Shown here: piece after piece, positions 8,132 through 16,899 of the stretch
Layout of the letters: every line of letters begins with the position of its first letter
How positions within the stretch are numbered: position 1 is the first letter of the stretch
Origin: Pseudomonas fontis
Lineage (GTDB): Bacteria > Pseudomonadota > Gammaproteobacteria > Pseudomonadales > Pseudomonadaceae
Assembly: GCF_028656955.1 (NCBI RefSeq)
Contig: NZ_JAMDGY010000013.1
Span: forward strand, 1-64,000
Direction of reading: 5' to 3'
Length of the DNA: 64,000 nucleotides
Made by a program: the position numbers and the translations under genes
Notes under the pieces: generated by a model
Databases searched by the model: none
What the model saw: the letters and a program-made list of their open reading frames with translations, nothing else
What the model was told of the DNA's origin: nothing

Positions 8132-9189
8132 GCGTTGATGCCCTTCAGCGGCCAGGCCGGCTGTTGCTGGGTGATGCAGTGCACGCCACCGCCGCCGTGG
8201 GCCAGGTGATTGATCCGCACCGGCACGATTTCGCGGCCAGGGAAGGCGCCGCCCAGAACCTTGGCGGCCTCGTTGTCGGCCTCGATGCCGTAGGCCGGCA
8301 TGATCACCGCACCGTTGCACAGGTAGAAGTTGGTGTAGGACGCGCAGAACACTTCGGCGTCGGTGTCTACCGCTTCGCTGGCCTCGTACAGGTCGATCAG
8401 CTCGAAGCGACGGCCCTTGGCGTCGGTGGCCAGTTCCAGGGCACGGCGGTTCTCGCGCGCCACTTCGGCATACACCGAACTCTTGTCATGGGTCGCGTCT
8501 ACCAGCACCACGCCCGGGCGGACGAAGGCGCATACGCCATCGACGTGGCCGTCGGTCATGTCGCCGGTGACATACTGCGGGTCGCCCGGCAGCCAGATGG
8601 TTTTCTTCACGCCCAGCAGGCGACTGAAGACTTCTTCCATCTCGGCCTTGGTCACGCCCGGGTTGCGGTTGGGGTTGAGCAGCACCGATTCGGTGGTGAT
8701 CAAAGTGCCTTCGCCGTCCACGTGGATGGCGCCGCCTTCATTGCTCAACGGGGTGCCGAAGCAATCCAGGCCCAGGCCGTTGAGTACGCGGCGGGCTACG
8801 CTTTCATCCTTGTCGAAGACCTGCTTGCCGCCCCAGGCGTTGAAGCGCCAGCTCACGCCGGCCAGGCCCAGTTGCGGGTGACAGACGAAGCTTGGGCCGG
8901 AGTCGCGGAACCAGCTGTCGTTGACCGGCTGTTCGATCAGGGTGATGTTCGGCCCGCACAGGGCCTTGGCACGTGCCACGCCGGACGGGTCGACGACCAT
9001 CATCACCGGCTCGAAACGGGCAATGGCATTGGCCACACCGGCGAAATCCTCTTGTACCTGTGGCAGCGTCACGCCCCAGCCCGATTCCCACAACGCCTGG
9101 TTGTGTGGCCAGACCATCCAGGTCGCGGCGTGTTCGGACCATTCGGCTGGCATCTGCCAACGGTTTGCACTCGATTCATTCTGCAGCAT
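8128..9189 (-). CDS. agu2A: Agmatine deiminase, cytoplasmic
   Basis: Agmatine deiminase of 353 residues, without a signal peptide, catalysing agmatine to N-carbamoylputrescine in the cytoplasm. The first substrate-site acid lies in SWFRDSGP near residue 96, the histidine motif in TDGHVDG near residue 217, and the catalytic Cys338 in GGGGVHCITQQQ. It heads the operon, which is transcribed divergently from a LysR-type gene at 9325; the 135-bp spacer must hold both promoters. In the symbol I follow the agu2 operon because of gene order; it could equally be called aguA. Confidence 0.92.
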   Translation of the reverse strand: MLQNESSANRWQMPAEWSEHAATWMVWPHNQALWESGWGVTLPQVQEDFAGVANAIARFEPVMMVVDPSGVARAKALCGPNITLIEQPVNDSWFRDSGPSFVCHPQLGLAGVSWRFNAWGGKQVFDKDESVARRVLNGLGLDCFGTPLSNEGGAIHVDGEGTLITTESVLLNPNRNPGVTKAEMEEVFSRLLGVKKTIWLPGDPQYVTGDMTDGHVDGVCAFVRPGVVLVDATHDKSSVYAEVARENRRALELATDAKGRRFELIDLYEASEAVDTDAEVFCASYTNFYLCNGAVIMPAYGIEADNEAAKVLGGAFPGREIVPVRINHLAHGGGGVHCITQQQPAWPLKGINA

Positions 9190-9324
9190 GGGTTTGGCCT
9201 TTCAGTTAAGTAAATATGTTCACTGAAACAACGGTCTTTACGACTGAAACCAATGCTAGGCATTTGACTGCGGCGCAACAAACGATAGATTTAGCGTAAT
9301 TCTGATTAGCTGAGCTTATGAATC

Positions 9325-10182
9325 ATGTTAAAGCACTGGCCACCTCTGAATGCCTTGCGCGGGTTTGAAGCGGCTGCGCGGCTGGGCAGTTTTCACCAGG
9401 CCGCTGAAGAGCTGCACCTCACCCAGTCGGCCATCAGCCAGCAGATCCGCAGCCTGGAAACCTTCCTTGAGCAGCCGCTGTTCTACCGCAGCGGGCGCAG
9501 CGTCAGCCTCACCGATGCCGGCCACGATCTGCTCAGCACCACGCAATCGATGCTTCAGCAGCTGTCTGTCGGCATTCGCCGGCTGGAGCAGTACCGCAAG
9601 CCCAACCAACTGGTGGTCAACACCACGCCGGCGTTCTCGCGGCACTGGCTGCTGCCGCGTCTGGGCGATTTCCATCGCCAGTACCCGGAGGTCGACCTGT
9701 GGCTGTTCACCTCGTTCGAGCCGCCGGAGATGACCACCCAGACCATCGACCTGGCGATCCGTGACGACCTCAGCGCCCAGGCCGAGTGCAGCTATAAAGT
9801 GCTGCACAGCGACCAGTTGTACCCGGCGTGCCACCCCGATGTGCTGGCGCAACCGCCTGCGCAGCGCACCACGCTGCACGGCGAGCGGGAAATGGACTGG
9901 AGCCATTGGCTGGTGCAGGGCGGTGTGGATGTCGGCCAGCGCAGCCACGGCCTGAACTTCTCCGACCCGGGCCTGTTGCTGGACGCGGCGTGCAGCGGCC
10001 TGGGCGTTGCCCTGGTCAGCAGCCTGCTGGCGCAGCAGGCGGTTGAGGAGGGGCGCCTGCAACCGTTGGTCGAACAGCGTGTGCGGGGGCCGAACTGGGC
10101 GTGTCTGATCCACCGGGACAGCGAAAGCTGCTCGTTGACCCGCAGTTTCAGCGAGTGGTTGCAGGGGGCCTTGCAGGCATAG
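9325..10182 (+). CDS. LysR-family regulator, probable agu2 regulator
   Basis: LysR-type transcription factor of 285 residues, GcvA-like. The N-terminal winged helix is at residues 5-65 (LNALRGFEAAARLGSFHQAAEEL then TQSAISQQI), followed by a substrate-binding domain of ordinary length. It is divergent from the agu2 operon with a 135-bp spacer, the usual layout for a LysR regulator and its target, so control by agmatine or a product is likely. The effector is inferred from context only. Confidence 0.85.
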   Translation: MLKHWPPLNALRGFEAAARLGSFHQAAEELHLTQSAISQQIRSLETFLEQPLFYRSGRSVSLTDAGHDLLSTTQSMLQQLSVGIRRLEQYRKPNQLVVNTTPAFSRHWLLPRLGDFHRQYPEVDLWLFTSFEPPEMTTQTIDLAIRDDLSAQAECSYKVLHSDQLYPACHPDVLAQPPAQRTTLHGEREMDWSHWLVQGGVDVGQRSHGLNFSDPGLLLDAACSGLGVALVSSLLAQQAVEEGRLQPLVEQRVRGPNWACLIHRDSESCSLTRSFSEWLQGALQA

Positions 10183-10302
10183 GCCGTTGCCCTCGGTCAA
10201 AGTTCGCTTTTCGATCTTTACTGTAGGATGAATTCCCGTTGGCGCCCCTCACGTGTCCGGCACGCTTGGGCGCCGTCGTTTCCACCGTGTGTGAGAACCC
10301 AG

Positions 10303-10905
10303 ATGCCCCCAGAGGCCGGAACAACCCTCCCTAGCGTTCTAACAGCGTTGCGCCAAGGTACTGCAAACCTGCATCGGCGCCTTGAAGCGCGCCTGCCGTT
10401 TTTTGCGACTACGCTGGACGTCGGGCTCTATCGGCGCCTGTTGATGGCCTACTACGGCTTTCATGCGCCGTTCGAAGTGGCGCTGGCGCCGCATGTCACC
10501 GCGCTGGACCACGCCCGCCGGGCCAAGACGCCGACGCTGGTCCGCGACCTGCTGGCGCTGGGCCTGACCCCCGGGGACATCCACGCACTACCGCGTTGTA
10601 GTGATATTCCGGCAATCCACTGTGACCATTCGGCCCTGGGCGCGATGTATGTGCTGGAGGGCTCTACCCTGGGTGGGCAGGTGCTCAAGCGGGCGGTGGC
10701 CGAGCGGTTGCAGATCGATGCAGGAAACGGTGGGGCGTTTCTGGATGTCTATGGTCAGGCGACCGGGCCACTGTGGCGCGGTTTCCTGGAGTTTCTGGCG
10801 AGCGCGACCGCGCACCTGGAACAGCATGAGGTGGTGGTCGAGGCCGCCATCGACACATTTTCAAGCTTCGAGCGCTGGCTCGAGGCGCAAGAGGTACTGC
10901 TATGA
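10303..10905 (+). CDS. bphO: Heme oxygenase (biliverdin synthase)
   Basis: Heme oxygenase of 200 residues that opens heme to biliverdin, iron and CO, supplying the chromophore for the phytochrome encoded next. The proximal heme histidine is in TANLHRRLE near residue 24, and the distal-helix glycine-rich region is GAMYVLEGSTLGG near residue 113. I take the ATG at 10303; the open frame reaches to 10228 but homology starts here. Its stop overlaps the bphP ATG by four bases, so the enzyme and its apoprotein partner are co-translated. Confidence 0.9.
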   Translation: MPPEAGTTLPSVLTALRQGTANLHRRLEARLPFFATTLDVGLYRRLLMAYYGFHAPFEVALAPHVTALDHARRAKTPTLVRDLLALGLTPGDIHALPRCSDIPAIHCDHSALGAMYVLEGSTLGGQVLKRAVAERLQIDAGNGGAFLDVYGQATGPLWRGFLEFLASATAHLEQHEVVVEAAIDTFSSFERWLEAQEVLL

Positions 10906-13127
10906 CAGATGGCACCGACCAGGCCTTCGAACAACTGCTGGAAAACTGCGCTGACGAGCCGATCCAGTACCCGGGCGCGATTCAGCCGCACGGGGTGTTG
11001 ATGACCCTGAGCGAGCCGGGTTTCGAGGTGCGTCAGGTCAGCCGCAATGTTGGTGCGTTGCTCGGCCTTGAAGCCGCGCAGGTCCTCGGCAAGACGCTGA
11101 CGGCGGTGATCGGCCAGCGCGTGGCCAAGGCCGTGCGCCAGGCCGTGGAGGCGGGCACGCTGGATGAGCTGACGCCGATCCCGATGAAAGTGCACGGCAC
11201 CGAATTCGAAGGCTTTCTGCACCGCCATCAGGGGCTGTTGATCCTGGAGATGGAAGTGCGCCCGCGCAGCGTGGGCGACCAGCAAGCGCACCTGAGCCGG
11301 CTGTTGCAGCGCCTGCAAGCGGCCAAGAGCCTCGACGAGCTGTACGAGGCGAGTGTGCGCGAGATTCAGCGCATGACCGGCTATGACCGCGTGCTGATCT
11401 ACCGCTTCGAAGAGCAGGGCCACGGCCAGGTGATGGCGGAAGCCTCGTCGCCGGGCATGGAGCTGTTCAAGGGCCTGTTCTTCCCGGCCTCGGACATTCC
11501 GCCGCAAGCGCGCCAGCTGTACCAGAGCAACTGGCTGCGGATCATCCCCAATGCGGCCTACCAGCCGGTACCGCTGGTGCCGACCCTGCGCCCGGACACA
11601 CAAACGCCGCTGGACTTGAGCTTTGCCACCCTGCGCAGCGTGTCGCCGATCCACTGCCAGTACATGCAGAACATGGGCGTGCTGTCGTCCATGAGCATTT
11701 CCCTGCTCAAGGGCGGCAAGCTCTGGGGGTTGATCAGTTGCGGCCACCGCCAGCCGCTGCATGTGCCGAGCGAAATGCGCAGCGCCTGCAAGACCATCGG
11801 CCAGGTGCTGTCGCTGCAGATCAGTGCTCTGGAATCGCTGCAACTGGCGGCCCAGCGCGAGGAAAAACTGCAAACCCTGCACCAGCTGGGCGAGGCGATG
11901 GCTGCCAATGCCGGCTCGGTATTCGATGGCCTGGCCGAGAATGCCCAGGTGCTGATGGACCTGGTCGGGGCTGGCGGCGTAGCGATCATCGATGGCACGC
12001 AATTGCGCACGGCGGGCGTGTGCCCATCAGCGCAACAGGTCCGCGACCTGCATCAGTGGATCACCGCGCAGGCCAGGCCGGTGTTTGCCTCCCATGCACT
12101 GAGCAGCATTTATCCACAGGCTGGCGATTTTTGTGCGCTGGCCAGTGGCGTGCTGGCCTTCACCTTGCCCAAGCCCATCGACAACGGCGTGCTGTGGTTT
12201 CGCCCGGAAGTGAAGGAAACCATCAACTGGAGCGGCGACCCAAGCAAGCCGCTGCAACTGGAGCCGTCCGAGAACGGTTTGCGCCTGCGCCCGCGTACCT
12301 CGTTCGAGATCTGGAAGGTCGAGATGGAGGGGATCTCCCGCCCGTGGGGGCATGGCGACCAGTTCGCGGCCAACGACCTGCGCCGCTCGGCGCTGGAGTT
12401 CGACCTGGCACGTCAGGTGCTCAAGGAGCAGGCGGCAGTGCGGGCCCGTGATGAGCTGGTGGCGGTGGTCTCCCACGACCTGCGCAACCCGATGACAGTG
12501 ATTTCCATGCTCTGCGGAATGCTGCAGAAGTCCTTCAGCAGCGATGGCCCGAACGCTTCGCGGCGCATCACCTCGGCGATCAGCACCATGCAGCAGGCGA
12601 CCAGCCGGATGAACGTGCTGCTCGATGATCTGCTCGATACCTCGCGCATCGAGGCCGGGCGCTACACCATCGCGCCGCAGCCGCTGGATGTCAGCCATAT
12701 CTTCGAAGAGGCCTACACCCTGCTGGCGCCGCTGGCGCTGAACAAGTCCGTGGAGTTGTCGTTCCACGCCGAGCCCGGGCTGGTGATTCATGCCGACCCC
12801 GAGCGCCTGTTCCAGGTGCTGTCGAACCTGATCGGCAATGCCATCAAGTTCACCCCGGCCGAAGGCAGGGTGGGGGTGGTGGCGATGTCCGACGGCGAGC
12901 AGATCGTGTTCAGCGTGCGCGACACCGGCAAGGGCATCCCGGCCGAGCAGTTGCCACATGTGTTCGACCGCTACTGGACGGCCCGCGAAGGCAACCCGTC
13001 CGGCACCGGCCTTGGCCTGTACATCTCGCAGGGGATCATCCAGGCCCATGGCGGCGTGATGCAGGCGGCGAGTGAGCCGGGGCAGGGCAGCGAGTTCCGC
13101 TTTACCTTGCCCAAGCCGGGCGTCTGA
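10902..13127 (+). CDS. bphP: Bacteriophytochrome sensor histidine kinase
   Basis: Red/far-red photoreceptor kinase of 741 residues. The likely biliverdin-binding Cys16 lies in the N-terminal segment just before EPIQYPGAIQPHG, as in other bacteriophytochromes. PAS, GAF and PHY domains follow to about residue 500, with the chromophore-pocket motif FPASDIPPQAR near residue 200. The output is a HisKA domain with His525 in SHDLRNP and an HATPase with an N box near 641 (SNLIGNAIKF), DTGKGIP near 676 and GTGLGL near 701. No response-regulator gene lies next to it, so the phosphoacceptor is elsewhere. Confidence 0.95.
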   Translation: MTDGTDQAFEQLLENCADEPIQYPGAIQPHGVLMTLSEPGFEVRQVSRNVGALLGLEAAQVLGKTLTAVIGQRVAKAVRQAVEAGTLDELTPIPMKVHGTEFEGFLHRHQGLLILEMEVRPRSVGDQQAHLSRLLQRLQAAKSLDELYEASVREIQRMTGYDRVLIYRFEEQGHGQVMAEASSPGMELFKGLFFPASDIPPQARQLYQSNWLRIIPNAAYQPVPLVPTLRPDTQTPLDLSFATLRSVSPIHCQYMQNMGVLSSMSISLLKGGKLWGLISCGHRQPLHVPSEMRSACKTIGQVLSLQISALESLQLAAQREEKLQTLHQLGEAMAANAGSVFDGLAENAQVLMDLVGAGGVAIIDGTQLRTAGVCPSAQQVRDLHQWITAQARPVFASHALSSIYPQAGDFCALASGVLAFTLPKPIDNGVLWFRPEVKETINWSGDPSKPLQLEPSENGLRLRPRTSFEIWKVEMEGISRPWGHGDQFAANDLRRSALEFDLARQVLKEQAAVRARDELVAVVSHDLRNPMTVISMLCGMLQKSFSSDGPNASRRITSAISTMQQATSRMNVLLDDLLDTSRIEAGRYTIAPQPLDVSHIFEEAYTLLAPLALNKSVELSFHAEPGLVIHADPERLFQVLSNLIGNAIKFTPAEGRVGVVAMSDGEQIVFSVRDTGKGIPAEQLPHVFDRYWTAREGNPSGTGLGLYISQGIIQAHGGVMQAASEPGQGSEFRFTLPKPGV

Positions 13128-13140
13128 GGCAGCGGGTGAG

Positions 13141-13176
13141 TCGGGCATGGATCGACTACTGTTGATGTATGCCCGA
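13141..13176. promoter_or_regulatory. Inverted repeat between bphP and ECF sigma gene
   Basis: TCGGGCAT (13141-13148) and ATGCCCGA (13169-13176) form an 8-bp stem just before the GTG of the sigma gene. It may end bphP transcription or act as an operator or leader hairpin for the sigma gene. There is no T-run. Confidence 0.35.
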
Positions 13177-13190
13177 AGGAAGGCCCGCCT

Positions 13191-13772
13191 GTGCCCACGC
13201 GCCCCGACATTCACGCCATAGACCCCGATGCCCGCCTGAACCTGCTGCGCGATGCGTTGCAGGCGGCTGCGGGCGGTGATCGCCAGGCGTTTGAAACCGT
13301 GTACCGGATGACTTCGGCGAAGATGTTCGGCATCTGCCTGCGCCTGCTCGGCCAGCGCGCAGACGCCGAGGATGTGTTGCAGGAAGCCTATGTGAGCATC
13401 TGGAACAAGGCCGCCAGTTTCGATCCGACCTATGCCAGCCCGATCACCTGGATGGCGATGATCACCCGCAACAAGGTCATCGACCGGCTGCGCCGCCAGC
13501 GCAGCGAGGGGCCGCTGGACACTGTCGAGCGTCTGGACGAGCTGGTGGCGCCGGCGGCCTTTGGCGCATCGTTCGAATTTCGCGGTGAGCGCCGGCGCCT
13601 GGACAGCTGCATGGAACGGCTGGAGGATGCGCAGCGCCAGTTGATCGAGGTGGCGTTCTTTGAAGGGCGCAGCTATGCGGAGCTGGCCGAGCATCGCGGG
13701 ATTCCGCTGGGCACGGTGAAAAGCTGGATTCGCCGCAGCCTGGCGAGGCTCAAAGGGTGCCTTGGACTATGA
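13191..13772 (+). CDS. ECF-family RNA polymerase sigma factor
   Basis: Extracytoplasmic-function sigma factor of 193 residues. Region 2 covers about residues 28-95 (DAEDVLQEAYVSIW as region 2.1-2.2, then RNKVIDRLRRQRS), and region 4 is at residues 135-190 (YAELAEHRGIPLGTVKSWIRR). The GTG start at 13191 follows AAGGA with suitable spacing. The gene overlaps the anti-sigma gene by ATGA, so the pair is stoichiometrically coupled. Signal unknown. Confidence 0.9.
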   Translation: MPTRPDIHAIDPDARLNLLRDALQAAAGGDRQAFETVYRMTSAKMFGICLRLLGQRADAEDVLQEAYVSIWNKAASFDPTYASPITWMAMITRNKVIDRLRRQRSEGPLDTVERLDELVAPAAFGASFEFRGERRRLDSCMERLEDAQRQLIEVAFFEGRSYAELAEHRGIPLGTVKSWIRRSLARLKGCLGL

Positions 13773-14470
13773 ACGACGAACTGCCTGGCGATGACGACCC
13801 TGACCTGCTGATCGCCGAGTACGCCCTTGGCGTACTGGAGGAGGCCGAGCGCCGCGTGGTGGAAGCGCGGGCCGCCAACGACCCGCAGTTCGCGGCGAAA
13901 ATCGCGGCCTGGCAGCAGCACTTTTCCGGTTGGCTGGAAGCAATGCCGGCGCAAGTGCCCCCGGCGCAGGTGTGGAGTGCCATCGAGCGGGAGTTGTCGG
14001 CGCCGCCCCAGCCTGCGCGGCGCGGTCTGTGGAACAACCCTCGGCCGCTGCGCTGGATGGTTGCGGCCAGCCTGGCCGCGAGCGTGCTGCTGGCCATCGG
14101 GCTGGCTTGGACGCTCTCGCCGCCGGCGCCGCAACCGCCACTCACGGCAACCCTGCAACTGGACGATGGGCAATCGGCGTTTACCGTCAGCATCGACCGC
14201 AGCGCCGAGCACGCGCTGTTCATCCCCACTGCCGAGCTGGACTTGCAGGGCCGCGTTGCCCAGGCCTGGGTGATTGCCCCGGGGCAGGCGCCGCGCTCAC
14301 TGGGCTTGTTGCGCCCGGACCAGGGATCATTGCTGAAAATCCCTCGAGAACTGCTCGCCACCCTGACCCCGGCCGCCGTGTTGGCGGTGTCGCTGGAGCC
14401 TGACGGCGGCTCGCCAACCGGGCAACCGACCGGACCGGTCGTCGCCAAGGGTAATATTTTTGCGTTGTAG
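13769..14470 (+). CDS. RskA-type anti-sigma factor
   Basis: Membrane-anchored anti-sigma factor of 233 residues. A cytoplasmic N-terminal domain (about residues 1-85, with the family start DLLIAEYALGVLEEAE) is followed by one membrane helix near residues 92-110 and a periplasmic anti-sigma-K domain. It should hold the upstream ECF sigma inactive until an envelope signal releases it. ATG at 13769 overlaps the sigma stop. Confidence 0.88.
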   Translation: MNDELPGDDDPDLLIAEYALGVLEEAERRVVEARAANDPQFAAKIAAWQQHFSGWLEAMPAQVPPAQVWSAIERELSAPPQPARRGLWNNPRPLRWMVAASLAASVLLAIGLAWTLSPPAPQPPLTATLQLDDGQSAFTVSIDRSAEHALFIPTAELDLQGRVAQAWVIAPGQAPRSLGLLRPDQGSLLKIPRELLATLTPAAVLAVSLEPDGGSPTGQPTGPVVAKGNIFAL

Positions 14471-14548
14471 TGCATCCGCACCTGCTGGCGCTGCGTAGCT
14501 TCTTCACCCTCGACGTGAGGGCTACCTTATCCATTGCGGAGAAGCGTC

Positions 14549-15100
14549 ATGCACACTTCATTCAAACGTTTTGCGGCGTTCTGCTTCGTCCTGTTTGCGG
14601 CCATGGTGGGCGTTGCTGCGGCCGCCGATAACCCCATGGTCGGCGGGGCAGCGATGTATGCCAATAAAACCATCGTCGAGAATGCCGTCAACTCCAAGGA
14701 CCACACCACCCTGGTAGCGGCGGTGAAAGCTGCCGGGTTGGTCGACACCCTGAACGGCAAAGGCCCGTTCACCGTATTCGCGCCGACCAACGAGGCCTTC
14801 AACCGGCTGCCGGCGGGCACCGTGGACACCCTGGTCAAACCTGAGAACAAGGCGACCCTGACCAAGATCCTCACCTACCACGTGGTGCCGGGCACCCACA
14901 CCTCCAAAGAGTTGATGGCCCAGGCCATGAAAGGCCCGATCATGCTCAAGACGGTGCAAGGCGAAGCCCTGACCATCAAGGCGCATGACGGCAAGCTCTG
15001 GGTGATCGACGCCAAGGGCGGCACCACCGGGATCAGCATTGCCGATGTAATGCAGTCCAATGGGGTGATTCATGTGGTCGACAAGGTACTGATGCCTTAA
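14549..15100 (+). CDS. Exported fasciclin (FAS1) domain protein
   Basis: A 183-residue secreted protein with a Sec signal peptide (cleavage near residue 26 at AAAAD) and one FAS1 domain. Both conserved boxes are seen: FTVFAPTNEAF near residue 75 (H1) and GVIHVVDKVL at the C-terminus (H2), with YHVVPG near residue 112. FAS1 domains mediate adhesion or cell-surface interactions. It follows the ECF/anti-sigma pair by 78 bp and is probably a target of that sigma factor. The ATG at 14549 follows GCGGAGAAG. Confidence 0.88.
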   Translation: MHTSFKRFAAFCFVLFAAMVGVAAAADNPMVGGAAMYANKTIVENAVNSKDHTTLVAAVKAAGLVDTLNGKGPFTVFAPTNEAFNRLPAGTVDTLVKPENKATLTKILTYHVVPGTHTSKELMAQAMKGPIMLKTVQGEALTIKAHDGKLWVIDAKGGTTGISIADVMQSNGVIHVVDKVLMP

Positions 15101-15120
15101 TCGTCACTGGGTTTACTTGA

Positions 15121-15160
15121 ACACGGCGGCCGCTTGACGTGGTCGCCGTGTTTTTGTTTT
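15121..15160 (+). terminator. Rho-independent terminator after fasciclin gene
   Basis: ACACGGCG at 15121 pairs with CGCCGTGT ending at 15151, followed by TTTTTG. It lies 20 bp after the fasciclin stop codon and overlaps nothing. Confidence 0.75.
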
Positions 15161-15204
15161 CCGGCGTATGCTTGGACGCTCGACAAGCGCACTCGGGAGG
15201 CGCC

Positions 15205-16137
15205 ATGACGCAACAGGAAGTGATCCGCGCCGCGTGTGTCGGCCAGCCGTTTCGTGAAGTGGCGGGGGATGGTTTCAGCCTCGGTGGTTTCGTCTGGCAG
15301 CATGCCGAGCCGGACCCGCAGCGCGCTGTGGTCATCATCAATGCGGCGACGTCAGTGCGTTGCCGGTTCTATTCGCGCTTTGCCGATTACCTGTATGCCC
15401 ATGGCTTTGATGTGCTGACCTATGACTACCGCGGGATCGGCGAGTCGCGGCCGACGTCGTTGCGCGGGTTTGCGGCGTCGTGGTCGGATTGGGGCGCGGT
15501 GGATTTCGAGGCGATGCTGGGGCGGGCTCGGCGCGAGTTTGCCGGGCAGCCGATTGATGTGGTCGGGCACAGTTTTGGAGGGTGTGCGCTGGCGCTGGCG
15601 CCGACGGCTACCCAGGTACGCCGGGTGGTGACCATGGGCGCGCAGTTTGCCTATTGGCGGGATTATGCACTGGGCCAGCGTTTGCAGTTGTTGGCCAAGT
15701 GGCATGTGGCGATGCCCTTGCTCACACGGTTGTACGGGTATTTTCCCGGCAAGCGCCTGGGCTGGATGGAGGATACCCCGGCAGGGGTGGTGCGCGACTG
15801 GACGACGCGGACTCATCGTTATGAGCTCAGGCCCAGTGGGCAGGGTTTGGGGCGGTTGCCGGCGGGGGGGGGGAAAGCTGCAATCCTGGCGATCAGCCTG
15901 ACCGATGATCCGTTTGGCACGGTGGCGGCGATTGAGCGGTTGCTGGGGTATTTCGAGCAGAGCCGGCGCGTGCATTTACGGATTTCACCCAGGGAAATCG
16001 GTGAGCGCGAGGTGGGGCATTTTGCGTTTTTCCATAGCCGGTTCGAGGCGCGGTTATGGCCGATTGCGTTGGGCTGGTTGCGCCAGGGGGAGGTTTCAAC
16101 TGAAGCCCCTGGAACATTGATCCAGGCACCGTTGTAA
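15205..16137 (+). CDS. Alpha/beta hydrolase
   Basis: Serine alpha/beta hydrolase of 310 residues. The nucleophile elbow is GHSFGG near residue 118, an oxyanion-side segment is YDYRGIGESRP near residue 74, and the catalytic His is probably in GHFAFFHSRF near residue 271. No signal peptide or membrane helix is visible. The ATG at 15205 follows GGGAGG. A run of ten Gs at 15864-15873 lies inside the gene near codon 220, and the reading frame is intact with this number. Substrate unknown. Confidence 0.82.
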   Translation: MTQQEVIRAACVGQPFREVAGDGFSLGGFVWQHAEPDPQRAVVIINAATSVRCRFYSRFADYLYAHGFDVLTYDYRGIGESRPTSLRGFAASWSDWGAVDFEAMLGRARREFAGQPIDVVGHSFGGCALALAPTATQVRRVVTMGAQFAYWRDYALGQRLQLLAKWHVAMPLLTRLYGYFPGKRLGWMEDTPAGVVRDWTTRTHRYELRPSGQGLGRLPAGGGKAAILAISLTDDPFGTVAAIERLLGYFEQSRRVHLRISPREIGEREVGHFAFFHSRFEARLWPIALGWLRQGEVSTEAPGTLIQAPL

Positions 16138-16139
16138 AC

Positions 16140-16225
16140 CTGTGGGAGCCGGCCTTGCCGGCGATGGGCCGCAGCCCCCATGGCAAGGCTGTGCCTTGCA
16201 TCGCCGGCAAGGCCGGCTCCCACAG
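16140..16225. repeat. REP element pair (inverted)
   Basis: Two inverted copies of the Pseudomonas REP unit (CTGTGGGAGCCGGCCTTGCC type), 16140-16168 and 16199-16225, fill the space between the convergent hydrolase and hopJ genes. They would form a long hairpin in either transcript. Confidence 0.9.
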
Positions 16226-16240
16226 GATCGCTTGCTGGCT

Positions 16241-16582
16241 TCAGGCCTTGCGTTGCAACGGCTGCCCGGCAAAGTGCACACCCGCCAAGCCATGCACCAT
16301 CAGCGCACGAATATTGCCATGGTCGCTGCCTTCAGGCGTCGCCAGCACCGAACGGTAGTGCTCGCCAAAGGCCAACAACGCCTCTTGATCGCTCAGCCCT
16401 TCCAGCACCGCCATGCCCAAGGTCTTGCACGACCCCTCGTTCTGCCCGGCCGCGTTTTCCACGCCACCGTTGTTGAACGCCTGTGGCTGGTATTCATAGT
16501 GCTCAGCGACAAACGCCAGGGTGTCGGCAAACACGTGCTCGCCGCTGGCAAGGCTGGAACGCAGGGTATTCAAATCAGTCAT
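16241..16582 (-). CDS. HopJ-family protein
   Basis: A 113-residue protein of the HopJ family, named after a type III effector of P. syringae. It is soluble, with a conserved block around residues 33-55 (QAFTNGG-like NNGGVENAAGQNEGSC). The ATG at 16582 overlaps the upstream DUF1244 gene by 8 bp. No secretion signal or type III locus is nearby, and it shares an operon with a pteridine reductase, so an effector role here is unlikely. The real function is unknown. Confidence 0.85.
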   Translation of the reverse strand: MTDLNTLRSSLASGEHVFADTLAFVAEHYEYQPQAFNNGGVENAAGQNEGSCKTLGMAVLEGLSDQEALLAFGEHYRSVLATPEGSDHGNIRALMVHGLAGVHFAGQPLQRKA

Positions 16583-16871
16583 GGGTTTTTCCTTTGGCAA
16601 ACGCCGCTTGCTGGTCAGCGTTGGCTTCTTTCTGGTGTTGGCTCTTCCACTGGTCGTACGGCATGCCATAGACCACTTCACGCGCCTCATCGAGGCTCAC
16701 CTCCAGCTGACGCTCGTCAGCCGCCGCCTTGTACCACTTGGACAGGCAGTTGCGGCAGAAACCCGAGAGGTTCATCAGGTCGATGTTCTGCACGTCGGTA
16801 CGGTTGCGCAGGTGCTCCACCAGGCGGCGGAACGCTGCGGCTTCAAGTTCGAGTTGTTCTTGCGGGGTCAT
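16575..16871 (-). CDS. DUF1244 family protein
   Basis: Small conserved protein of 98 residues, family DUF1244, mostly helical, with two cysteines in the segment SGFCRNCLSKWY near residue 40 and the conserved YGMPYDQWK near residue 70. Two ATGs are possible (16877 and 16871); the second has the better distance to TAGAGA. It lies between folM and hopJ in the same operon. Function unknown; the CxxC may bind metal. Confidence 0.82.
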   Translation of the reverse strand: MTPQEQLELEAAAFRRLVEHLRNRTDVQNIDLMNLSGFCRNCLSKWYKAAADERQLEVSLDEAREVVYGMPYDQWKSQHQKEANADQQAAFAKGKTHD

Positions 16872-16899
16872 GGGCATTCTCTAGGCAAAACGACAGGTA

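Noticed and set aside
10755..13694. Long minus-strand frames opposite bphP and the ECF sigma gene
   Set aside because: They run antisense to well-supported genes and look like the usual GC-rich mirror frames.
16241..16582. Reading the HopJ protein as evidence of a type III secretion system
   Set aside because: No secretion-apparatus, chaperone or hrp-box sequence is visible and the gene is in a metabolic operon.
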